64,000 nt of DNA, from the NCBI RefSeq assembly GCF_000234665.1, contig NC_018328.1, positions 434,001 through 498,000 on the forward strand, in the 5' to 3' direction. The notes beneath the pieces are model-generated. The model searched no databases. It worked only from the letters and a program-made list of their open reading frames with translations, and was not told the origin of the DNA. Below are positions 21,314-30,403 of the stretch, one piece after another. A program made the position numbers and the translations under genes. The DNA is from Leishmania mexicana MHOM/GT/2001/U1103. Its lineage: Eukaryota > Euglenozoa > Kinetoplastea > Trypanosomatida > Trypanosomatidae. The first letter of the stretch is position 1. Each line of letters starts with the position of its first letter.

Positions 21314-21877
21314 ATGCCCGCCTGCCTCGCCTACTACACCGGCGCGATGGCCTTCGCGATCATCCACTTCTTCGCCTGGGCCTTCGCCTTCGTCGCCACC
21401 CCTACCGCGCAGTTCCAGACACCTGGCCACGGCTGCTACACCATGTGGGGCTACCGCAAGTTCTGCGGCGACGTGCCGTACGACCTGACCGGGGACGCCG
21501 CCTTTGGCTGCGCGCGCCGCACCTCCACGATGCGTTGCGCTGCTGCCTTCGGCGTCATGGCGTCCGCGTTCGGCTTCGCCGGCCTCATAACCGCCATCAT
21601 CCTCAACACACAGATTCAGATCCCCACCATTGTCCCCTTCGTGCTCGTCGCCGTCTGCATCCCGTGCACCATGATCTCCTGGGCCTGCGTCGCCAGCGTC
21701 TACAACTTGACCATGTGCGGTGACCGCTTTGGCAGCAAGTACCCCTACACCGCCGGCTTCGCGCTGATGGTCGCGTCCTGGGGCCTGGACATTATCGCCG
21801 TGGCCATACTCGCCTGCACTAACTGGACGCGCCCGCCGAAGGAGGAGGAGGAGGACGCCGCTGCTGCCAAGCACTAG
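21314..21877 (+). CDS. Amastin surface glycoprotein, copy 2 of a near-identical pair
   Basis: A 187-residue amastin identical to the protein at 11618-12181 except for one residue near position 170 (Ala here, Thr there: AILACTNW against AILTCTNW). Two other base differences near 21632 and 21638 are silent. Family features are as in copy 1: four membrane segments, signature CYTMWGYRKFC, acidic Glu-rich tail. The flanks are unrelated beyond ~29 bases upstream and directly after the stop, so the two mRNAs have different 3' UTRs and could be regulated differently. The ATG at 21314 matches copy 1; an in-frame upstream extension from 21251 has no counterpart there. Confidence 0.93.
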   Translation: MPACLAYYTGAMAFAIIHFFAWAFAFVATPTAQFQTPGHGCYTMWGYRKFCGDVPYDLTGDAAFGCARRTSTMRCAAAFGVMASAFGFAGLITAIILNTQIQIPTIVPFVLVAVCIPCTMISWACVASVYNLTMCGDRFGSKYPYTAGFALMVASWGLDIIAVAILACTNWTRPPKEEEEDAAAAKH

Positions 21878-22341
21878 TGTATCCGAGCGCGTCAACACCG
21901 CACCGGCTTTGTCCATCTGCTGCCGCGGTTGAAATCCAAGGTCAGCGCTTGTTGTAAAGGCGCGTAGTGGGATGCGGTGGTTGGTTCGACTGAGGAGACT
22001 TTGTTAGCTGAGTATGTTTGTTTGATGGTCGATGTGCAATGGAACCGGGACTGGTGTCGGGCGCATTGGCTCCGATATTATGGGATGTCCAGTCCCCCCC
22101 CGCTCCTCCACTCCCCCTCACTCACCGTTGTCGCGTTCCTTCTCTCTCGCGCGCCTTTCTCATCGAGTGTGTATGTGTGTTGCACTGTGTCCCGTGTGCC
22201 CCACCCTCCGCTCTCCTTCTTCCTGGGCCTTTCTGTGTCCAACTGGTGCTGGTGGTACAGTGTTCATGTGAAAAAAAAAAAGCGGCACACAGTCTCATAT
22301 TCGGAGATACGGAACGCTGGTGAGGCGTGCTGCCACGCACG

Positions 22342-22364
22342 CACACACACACACACACACACAC
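22342..22364. repeat. CA microsatellite
   Basis: An uninterrupted CA run in intergenic DNA. Confidence 0.85.
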
Positions 22365-22739
22365 GCAGAGACTCCAGGAATGCACACACACCCAGTGCCC
22401 CTGCCGCTGCTCTTTGTTTTCTGGAAAAAAAAGGTGAAATGGCGCACACGCAGTGAGAAGACTACGACCAAGCGACACCGCCACCAACAAAAAAAAAAAG
22501 AAACGCCTCACCTATCTTTCTCCGTCTCCTCTTCCCCTGTTCCAGCACCACCGCGAATCACTGTCTTTTGATTTTCTTGTCTAACTGGCCCTCTAGTGGT
22601 CCATGTTTTCTTCTGCGTACCTCCCCCATCCCCCATCCCCCTCCCTCACCCTACCACCCCACCCCCTTCTCTTACCAAGCTCGGTGACTCTGTTGTATAC
22701 CCCCTTCCCTTGTCTGTTCGTTTTTTTGTTTTAATATCG

Positions 22740-22763
22740 GTGTGTGTGTGTGTGTGTGTGTGT
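22740..22763. repeat. GT microsatellite
   Basis: An uninterrupted GT run in intergenic DNA. Confidence 0.85.
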
Positions 22764-23984
22764 CTTTCCCCCTCTCGGATGTTCCGCCTCTTTTTTTCGG
22801 AACGTAACCGTTTCTCTGACTTTTTTTTTCGCGCTCTCTCGCCCCGCACACGCACACTTCTACGGTAGGGCGATGCCCACAGGGGAGTACCACATACACT
22901 GTGCTTCAGGATGATGAAGATGAAGAAAGGGAGGGGGAGGGAAGAAAACGGAGACAGGAGGAATCTGGATGACGTGGAGGAAAGAGAAGGGGGTTGTCTC
23001 ATTGTTTCCGCCCCCCCCCCTCCTCCTCCTACTCTCCTGCNCCCCCCCCTTGCTCCTTCAGCCAACCAACCAACCAACCACCACCGTTCTCCATCCTGCC
23101 CCATCACGCGCTGTAGCCCCATTCCAACGCCCCCTAGAATAAAGAAGAGAAAACGCAAGGTAGGGGAATGAGAGAAGTACTCTTTGCCTGTCTATGTGTC
23201 CCCTCTCTTTTCTCATCTATGGTGTGTGTGTGTGTATGTATGTGTGTGTGATGAGGCAGAGGTCTCTCTGCCTCCCTATTCCTTTGCCTTTCCCTTTTCT
23301 CGATGTTGTTGTTCCCCTTCCACCTCCCCAACTCTAAATTCTCATCGCCGTACATTTGACTGACACAGCAAAGAAAAACCTCCAAAGCGTGCACGTGTGC
23401 AAGGTCAACTCTTGGCCCCCCCCCCCTCCCTCCACCTCCACGTACTCAGCCGCAGGCAGACGCCCACTGACACACGCACACATAACGTGTGTACGTGTAT
23501 GGCTTCGGCCTCTCTCTTTCCCTCACTGCCAAACTGCCCCCTTCCCCGCCTTTCACAGGCTTCAGATGAGAGTGAGAGGCGGAGGCGAGTAACGCAGCGG
23601 TGAAAAGAAAATGGACGTGTGTGCGGGGAGGGAGGAGGGGAGGAGAGGCTGGCGCACGAACTGCCCCACCCCCACATTGGTGCATGGCATCCACTTGTGC
23701 CACTGTGGATGTGTGGAATAACAGTGCACATCCACACACACGCACGCACTCCTTCATCTTTTTTCTCAGGCGGGTGTCTCTTGCCGTTTGGTGTTACGGC
23801 TCCGTTTATAATTCATGCCCGCGTATTGGCCTCTTGTACTTCGTCGGCTGCTCGCCTTTCGCTCTCTTCACTTCTTACTCTCTACACCGGTCGCTTCGCT
23901 CACAGTACAGGGGAGACCCTCTTGGCGACCCCCCACCCACCCCATTCCGGGGGAGGGGGGTAGACAGGGCCGGCACCGCACGCA

Positions 23985-24560
23985 TCTTCCCTTAGCCGGC
24001 AAAATACCAGAGCAGTACTGCCCACTGGGCTGCACACTACAGCCTAACGCACGTGGCACCATCTACGTCATGGATCACATCCGCCGTATTGGCTACCCGC
24101 ACCTGGTGGCCTACGCGAAGGCTGGTGATCTTCTACTGCCACTACCGACGAGTCTATTTCCACATCGACGCGCGGTGCATGTGGCGGCACCTCTCCTTCG
24201 TGACACCCCATCGAGTGCAGCGGCAGCGCGATCGCAGATACTGGGTCTCGAAGGTGCCCATCCTGGTGTTTGTGGAGCCGCGTAGGCTGAGGACAGCCGG
24301 GCAGCGCGAACCGTATCGTGTGGGACGGCACCACCCTCGCCGTGTCCGCAGTTGAGCGAGAGAATCTAGCGCTGATAGTGGGAGGTACGTTTCTGGAAGA
24401 GCCGCCTGAGTTCTTCTGGGTTGGCACCTCGTCATGCAAGGCATCGACGTTGTGGCCCCGTACTGCGCGACGTGCCGATGTGCCACTGCACTCGAATGAG
24501 AATCTCGTACCCGGCAACACCTCCAGACGCAAGGAGTGGCAGGTCCCAGGCCAACCGCGC
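23985..24560 (+). pseudogene. Frameshifted gene relic of unknown family
   Basis: Unlike the repeat-rich DNA around it, this stretch has the base texture of Leishmania coding sequence, but no single frame stays open. One frame reads YCPLGCTLQPNARGTIYVMD up to about 24130, another reads YCHYRRVYFHIDARCMWRHL in the middle, and a third reads ANRIVWDGTTLAVSAVEREN from about 24309 to 24560. At least two frame changes are needed to connect them. I do not recognise the family. It may be a decayed gene or a sequence with assembly errors. Low confidence. Confidence 0.4.
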
Positions 24561-25144
24561 TATCAGGGGAGGGGAGGGCATGTCCAACGTGACGGGCGCG
24601 TTTTTTTGTTGCGTGGGTTTTTTTTCCGCCTGTGTGTGTGTGCGGTGGATTTTCATTTTTTTTGTGTGGTCATCGACGCGGGACGCCGTGGCATGTGTCG
24701 TGTTCTGCTGTCTTCGTCGTGGTGACGTGCCAGCCACCGCAGGCACGGCCATGATACCTTTTTGAGGCTGTGTGTGTGTGCTGCCCCGGGCACCCACGAA
24801 CGAGTCGTGGTTGGGGCGGTATGGGGAGGAACACACGTCATTTTCGGCACGCCCTCCCTGTCCGCACAATGCACAGTGCAGTCAAGTGGATGAAGAAAAC
24901 AACAGCAAAGAAAGACAAGACGACTGCTGTGAAGCCCGGTCACAGATATGCCGGCAACGACTGAGATACTCTTGCGCTGGTAGTCCAGAGGTGGTCCCAG
25001 CCATCGATTTCTCTGTTGTGTGTGCCGACGCAGCGCGTACCACCGCATACAAGCCCCCTGCAACTCTCGTCGCGTGGCGCAACTGCTCTGATAGGCGCGT
25101 CTTTCACACGGTTCTTTCCCTCTCTTGCTGCTCCCCTCGCTTAC

Positions 25145-25184
25145 GTGGTTCCCCCCTCCCCCCTCCCCCCTCCACGCCCATCAG
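25145..25184 (+). promoter_or_regulatory. Likely trans-splice acceptor for WASHC4
   Basis: A strongly C-rich pyrimidine tract ends in CCCATCAG, with the AG at 25183-25184, about 50 bases before the ATG at 25235. Confidence 0.55.
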
Positions 25185-25234
25185 CCAGTGGCCATCTGCC
25201 ACTCGCTCCGTGCGGTCCCCTCAGCTGCGGCAAA

Positions 25235-28200
25235 ATGGATTCTTTCTACAGCAATCAGGTGCGTCGGGAAGAAGCGCATGCGCTGCGTGCACAGCTCAGT
25301 GCCTTCGTGGATCATCACGAGCACCAGCTCTTCGACGCGCAGCAACGGCTGCGCCACCCAACCGATGCCACGCACTGGAGTCGTCGCCACGATGTCGTGA
25401 CGGTGCAACTGGCAGACACGCCGTACCACGCTTCATTCGGCGCACATCATCAGCCGCGGCAGCGGCGAGCGTACCAGCAGTCATCGATTGCAGACCTGCT
25501 GGGCAGCACAATGGCAAGCACCGATCCGCTTCTCTTTCGCCTTCTCGTCTCTCTTGCGAGCTCGAATGCGGAGATGCAGGCTCTGAGCGACGAGGCGCGT
25601 CGCTGCTACGCGCCTCCGCTGGCGCTGGTCGGCGATGGCAACGAGAACTGCTACAAGAGCCGGTCGACCAACAGGGAGAAAGGACTTGGCAGTGACGGGA
25701 GCGGCGATGTCCGACGTGGCGGGCACCCGGCGATGAATGCTGGCAGTGGCAACGGTCCGTCGTCGCTGCAACACCAGCAGCTGCGGCGACAACAAGAGCA
25801 GGAGGACATTCTTGAGGAAGAGAAGCTGCTGCACTCTACGTGGGCACTGCTGCCTCTGTTACAGGACATCTGGCTGTGGCGGCAACGTGTGCAGGACGTC
25901 GTGGCGCACGCGCTCTTCCAGCTGGCAACCATCTACCATGACACTCGCTCCAAAGGAAGCAGAGGCGAGTCGCCCCCGCTCCTCCGTGTGCGACTGACAT
26001 CTTTCTGGGACACCCTGAGCGACCTTCTTGGGGCGGTCCTCCTTGTTGAGGAAGTTCTTCACCAGAACGCCAGTATTAGAGACGGTGTTGAGGTGATGCA
26101 GTGCGTTCTCGCGCAGCAGCAGCTGGATGCCAAGCGAGATGACGTTACGGGCGGCGACGATGACGGAGAAATGATGCGCCTACTGCTGCAGAAGCTGCAG
26201 GCAGACATCTTAGATAGTAGCCTGCTCGCCTCCGTGGCCGCGCAGCGCTTCGACCAGCTCTTTGAAGCCTCACTGGCCGCATGTGAGCAGAGGGAGTCGA
26301 GAGCGGCAGCTTCCGCGCCCAGCACACAGTGCGATCCCACACCCGCGCGGACTGCAGCGACCCCGCAGCCACCGCCTTTTCGGGAGCACACTTCCCTGTG
26401 CAAAGAATTTATCGCCGTCTTGACAGGGCGGTGCGACGACTTTGAGGCCACTCTCTCGTCACCTCGTGCGTTGGAGCACAAGTCGAGCCTTGCCGCTCTC
26501 TGCGGACTATGCTACTTGATGAAGGGGCTGTTCCTGAGCCCCCTACCGGCACGCGGTGGTCCCACCGAAGCCCCCACCCCAGTCGCGTCGACAACGGTAA
26601 GCAAGCTCGTTACAGCGACGCTAGGGCATGTCAGCAAGCGGGTCGTTGCCTGGCAGTCTGTAGTCCCACTGCTGCAGCTCCAAGGCCTCTATGTGCTGTG
26701 CCCACTGCTGTGGTGGCGGCGCGCCTTTCCTGCCGAGCTTTCCGCTGCTCCTGACGCTCTGAAGGACGGTGCTGGCGCGCTGGTCCGCAGAACCGTTGTG
26801 GAGGCGTGCCAGACCTCCGGCTCGCAGTTCCTCTCCAGCATCTCCCAGTGGACACAGCAGGTGGATCGCTGGGCCGCGGTCGAGATGCAGTCCTCCCTGC
26901 CCATCGACGCACCCCTGTGCCGTTCGTTCATCCAGAGGATGGTGCTTCTTATTCAGCAAGGAGTAGCTCTGTCGCGCAGCGTTCAAGACGGCGTGGTACA
27001 GCTCCTTCTGCTCCATCACCACGCGGAGGCGGCGCTGACGGTGTCGATGGTGCACGGTGTTCTGCAAGGCGTGCTGCTCTTGCAGCGCATAGCGGACGCC
27101 TACCACAGCAAGATGGGCATCCTTGCCACTGCTCAGGGCGCGCTCGTGCAGTCGATCGTGTATGTCCTCGAGAAGCACCTCTACAACTTGTTCATCCGCA
27201 CCTGCAGCTCCAGACCAGGCACCGCAGCAGTTCCGACGGCGGTTGCGCAGGAGCAGCTCCTTGCGCTACAAGGTGCCTTGCAGCTTCTTCACAAACCTTT
27301 TACATCCGACACCTTGGCGTGCCTTGTGCTTCTGCTGGACGTGGCGCTAAATCGCGAAGAGCTGCACCAAAGCAAGACCTCACCTGCGGTCACAGAGCAG
27401 GAGCGGGACGACGCCTTCATCGCGCTGGCACAGCTGAAGGCGATCCTCACCTACCAGCAGACGCTGCCGTGCATCACGAGCGCCTCTTTCCTCTTCTTCC
27501 ACCGCGAAACCCTGTACCCGCTCTTCCTCAAGTACTGCTACGAGCACACCTTGGCGGCCGTCTCCCTGCCGCAGATCGTGTCTGCCCTGGGCGATTGTCG
27601 CCCGCTCATCATGTCCGCCCGGCATGTGAAGAACCCGTCGGAGACGCTCCTGAGCGACTACGTAGAGTTTGTGCGAGACTGTGTCCATCAGGAACTGGTG
27701 CAGCCCCTGTGCACCGAGATCGAGAACCAGCTGCGGCTGCGCACGCACGACGCCGTGCTGGGCCAGCCGTACCGCGTACTGCAGCCGTCTGCCGGGGCTG
27801 CCGGGCGCGATCTGACCCGCTATACACTGCTGCAGCCATTTCGCTTCTTTGATGAATGGATGCACGTGGCGGCCCAGATCGAGCACTACCTCAGCACGCA
27901 GTTCTACAACCTGAACGCCCTCATGCCGAACGACTGGAAAACGTACGAGGAGATGCGCAGTCTCGCCCTTCGCACCTATCACCTGCGCATCGCAGACAGC
28001 CACCTGCCGAGCTGCATCCTGGACCAGGGACTGGATGTGCTTGTCATCACGGAGAACATCCAGCAGTTTGTCGCCTACTACACATACAACCTGAATGAGC
28101 AGATCTTCATCCAGCGCCCCTCCTTGACTCCGTCGAAGCACCTGCATACCCTCAACACGCGCCACATTGCCAACTCGATCCGTACACACGGCACCGGGGT

Positions 28201-29380
28201 CATGAACACCGCTGTGAACTACGTGTACAAGTACCTCCTAAAGAAGATGGCCATCCTGTCACACTTCCTGCACGACGACTACGTCCGCTCCCACCTGCTA
28301 AAGGACGCGCGGGCGGTGCGGCAGCGCAAGAAGGAGCAGCAGCCCTGCAAGTACCCTGTGGACCAGGCAGAGCAGCTGATCCGCGAGATGGACCGCCTCG
28401 GGGTCGCACACGACGGCGTATCGTTCTTGGAGAAGGCTCGACAGCTGATTAATGAGATGGGAAACGCTCTGGGGTTCATGCGCATGATGCGCAGTGGCGG
28501 ACTGCGTGCGGTAGCGGAGGGAGCGCGCTTCGTACCGCTTCCGACGACGACAGCGACGGAGGCGTCCGCAGCGGCAGGAGTGCCGTTGAGCGCCTACATG
28601 GTGCACGGGTCCCGTACCTCGGGGCCACCACGCAAGTCCGACGACAACACAGATGACGAAGAGGAAGAGGCCACACAAGACGGCTCTGGCAACGGAGACA
28701 GCGACACGGTGCCGCAGCGCCAACGGAATCTGCGGCGCAGCACCGTCGACGCCGTTTCCAACCTTGACCGGGTAGTGCACAGCATGCTTGAGCAGCTCTC
28801 CGACGGCTCCCAGTACTACCCGCTTCTCCTAGACGCCATTGGGCGCCGGCTGCGTCGCTCATCAGCGGAGCGGTATGCTCACTTGCAGCTGTTGTACCTC
28901 CTCGTCCCTGCCCTGGCAAATCTCCAGGTGGGCTACACCATCCAGGAGAAGGAAAAACTGCTCAAGAAGCACAAGGAAGAGGGCGTCTTCTCTGACGACG
29001 GCTTCGCGGTAGGGACGACGTTCTTGCTCGTCCTCTTTCGCGCTTACGAGTTGTTTGATGACCTTCACTGGTTCGAGAACAAGAAGGCCCAGTACCGCGG
29101 GAGGCTCGAGGGGCTGCAGGCGGCGCTTTCCACAGCCACGGCTAGCGGCTCACCAGAGTTCGACAACCTTCACCTCACTTCCTCCACCCTGCACACGTAT
29201 CTAAAGGAGTACACGGGGCTGGAGAATGCCTTCACCTCCAGCCGGCGCTTCTTCGACACCGCCTCGTCGTCCTCCTCTCCGCCCGCAGCTGCTGCACACC
29301 CGACTGCGTCCGATGCCAGCCGTCGTCCCCACGCCCAGGGGGCATCGGATGACGGGGACGAGCAAGAGAGCGGCAAGTAA
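25235..29380 (+). CDS. WASHC4: WASH complex subunit 4 (SWIP/KIAA1033 family)
   Basis: A 1,381-residue homologue of WASHC4 (SWIP), a scaffold subunit of the WASH complex that activates Arp2/3 on endosomes for cargo sorting. The C-terminal half is decisive: QFYNLNAL, LPSCILDQGLDVL, NIQQFVAYYTYNLNEQIFI, RHIANSIRTHGTGVMNT (about residues 975-995), FLHDDYVRSHLLKDAR and GNALGFMRMMRSGGLRAV follow the family order and spacing. The later FSDDGFAVGTTFLLVLFRAY and LHWFENKKAQY also match family positions. It is longer than the human protein (about 1,170 residues) because of Ser/Gly/Glu-rich insertions near residues 130-185 and 1110-1170 and a disordered tail. The frame is open upstream to 25016, but that extension is Pro-rich UTR sequence containing the splice acceptor, so I start at MDSFYSNQ. 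It would act on the cytosolic face of endosomes. Confidence 0.92.
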   Translation: MDSFYSNQVRREEAHALRAQLSAFVDHHEHQLFDAQQRLRHPTDATHWSRRHDVVTVQLADTPYHASFGAHHQPRQRRAYQQSSIADLLGSTMASTDPLLFRLLVSLASSNAEMQALSDEARRCYAPPLALVGDGNENCYKSRSTNREKGLGSDGSGDVRRGGHPAMNAGSGNGPSSLQHQQLRRQQEQEDILEEEKLLHSTWALLPLLQDIWLWRQRVQDVVAHALFQLATIYHDTRSKGSRGESPPLLRVRLTSFWDTLSDLLGAVLLVEEVLHQNASIRDGVEVMQCVLAQQQLDAKRDDVTGGDDDGEMMRLLLQKLQADILDSSLLASVAAQRFDQLFEASLAACEQRESRAAASAPSTQCDPTPARTAATPQPPPFREHTSLCKEFIAVLTGRCDDFEATLSSPRALEHKSSLAALCGLCYLMKGLFLSPLPARGGPTEAPTPVASTTVSKLVTATLGHVSKRVVAWQSVVPLLQLQGLYVLCPLLWWRRAFPAELSAAPDALKDGAGALVRRTVVEACQTSGSQFLSSISQWTQQVDRWAAVEMQSSLPIDAPLCRSFIQRMVLLIQQGVALSRSVQDGVVQLLLLHHHAEAALTVSMVHGVLQGVLLLQRIADAYHSKMGILATAQGALVQSIVYVLEKHLYNLFIRTCSSRPGTAAVPTAVAQEQLLALQGALQLLHKPFTSDTLACLVLLLDVALNREELHQSKTSPAVTEQERDDAFIALAQLKAILTYQQTLPCITSASFLFFHRETLYPLFLKYCYEHTLAAVSLPQIVSALGDCRPLIMSARHVKNPSETLLSDYVEFVRDCVHQELVQPLCTEIENQLRLRTHDAVLGQPYRVLQPSAGAAGRDLTRYTLLQPFRFFDEWMHVAAQIEHYLSTQFYNLNALMPNDWKTYEEMRSLALRTYHLRIADSHLPSCILDQGLDVLVITENIQQFVAYYTYNLNEQIFIQRPSLTPSKHLHTLNTRHIANSIRTHGTGVMNTAVNYVYKYLLKKMAILSHFLHDDYVRSHLLKDARAVRQRKKEQQPCKYPVDQAEQLIREMDRLGVAHDGVSFLEKARQLINEMGNALGFMRMMRSGGLRAVAEGARFVPLPTTTATEASAAAGVPLSAYMVHGSRTSGPPRKSDDNTDDEEEEATQDGSGNGDSDTVPQRQRNLRRSTVDAVSNLDRVVHSMLEQLSDGSQYYPLLLDAIGRRLRRSSAERYAHLQLLYLLVPALANLQVGYTIQEKEKLLKKHKEEGVFSDDGFAVGTTFLLVLFRAYELFDDLHWFENKKAQYRGRLEGLQAALSTATASGSPEFDNLHLTSSTLHTYLKEYTGLENAFTSSRRFFDTASSSSSPPAAAAHPTASDASRRPHAQGASDDGDEQESGK

Positions 29381-30403
29381 AAAAAACAATCGGCTCGATT
29401 TGCAGAAGTCGCATGAGGGAGGAGTTGGAGGGCCTCTATGTGACTCGCCTCTGCTGCCGGGCGTCCGTTTACGTTGGCTGCTGTATTCGTATGATTTTAC
29501 CGCCATCCTACCTCTTCTCCTCACCCCACCCCCACCCTTGCCCACAGTCCCCTCCCGCATACCGTCATGGACATCGTGTGGTGCACAAGGTGGGGAGGGG
29601 GTGGAGTAGGGAGACGACAAAGGTGGAGGACGCGGCAACCTCTCTCTCTATCGTTACCTTGCGTCTCGGTGCGTGTGTGTGTGTGTGACCTTATGTGCAC
29701 GGTGAAACGAAAAACAGCAGGAGACGTTCGTTTATGGTTGAACGGGGGTTGACAGTTGTGAGTCAGTCAGCCAATATCCCCCCCCCCGGCTCCACGCCTC
29801 CTCCACCCGTGTGTCCGCTGCCGCGCTGTTGATGTGGGCTTTGTCCAGTGCTTACCCCCCACCACCACCCCCTCACACTCCCGTCCTTTCTCTTCTTCAC
29901 GATGGACCCTCCTGTTTTGACACACACAAGAATGTCCTGGCAGTCTGCCAACCCAGCACCACACCAACTCTGCTATCCTTGTGTCCTGCGTAGCCTTCCT
30001 TGACAGAGGGGCAGCACCACCCACGGCAGAAGAGGGTGGAGGAGGAGGAGCGAGTGTGGCGGCATGGTGAAGTACGCACACACGCGTAAAACTCAGCCTC
30101 TACGCCAATCAAAACGCCTCCTCGGTCCCTCTCCACCCCCACCCACCCCACCCACACACACACAGCTCACTGCTGCGTGCGCGCGTTATCCCCGTGGTGG
30201 TGTGTTTGGCGAGGGGGAGGGCAACGTGGGGAAGAGGTAGAGAACGACAGAGATACAGAAACAGAGGTGGGGCAGTCGTGCCTCGCGGTGTACCGGACGC
30301 GCGGATTGTGTGTGCGTGTTCTCAGTTGAAGGAGAAGGCGGTTCGCACGAACAAAACCCAACGAAAAAGAAATCTGCACCCCACCCCGTCTCTGCGCGCT
30401 TCC
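29381..30403. other. Intergenic region, WASHC4 to J-domain gene
   Basis: About 1 kb of C/T- and C/A-rich sequence without a recognisable gene. The pyrimidine tract at 30115-30155 ends in CACACAG (AG at 30164-30165), the probable acceptor for the next gene. Confidence 0.65.

Larger units (their letters stand above)
21878..25234. other. Long intergenic region with a gene relic
   Basis: About 3.4 kb. It holds CA/GT repeats (22342-22364, 22740-22763, 23221-23250), one undetermined base at 23041 in a C-rich stretch, and a coding-like but frame-broken stretch at about 23985-24560. The tract at 25150-25182 provides the acceptor for the WASHC4 gene. Confidence 0.6.
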
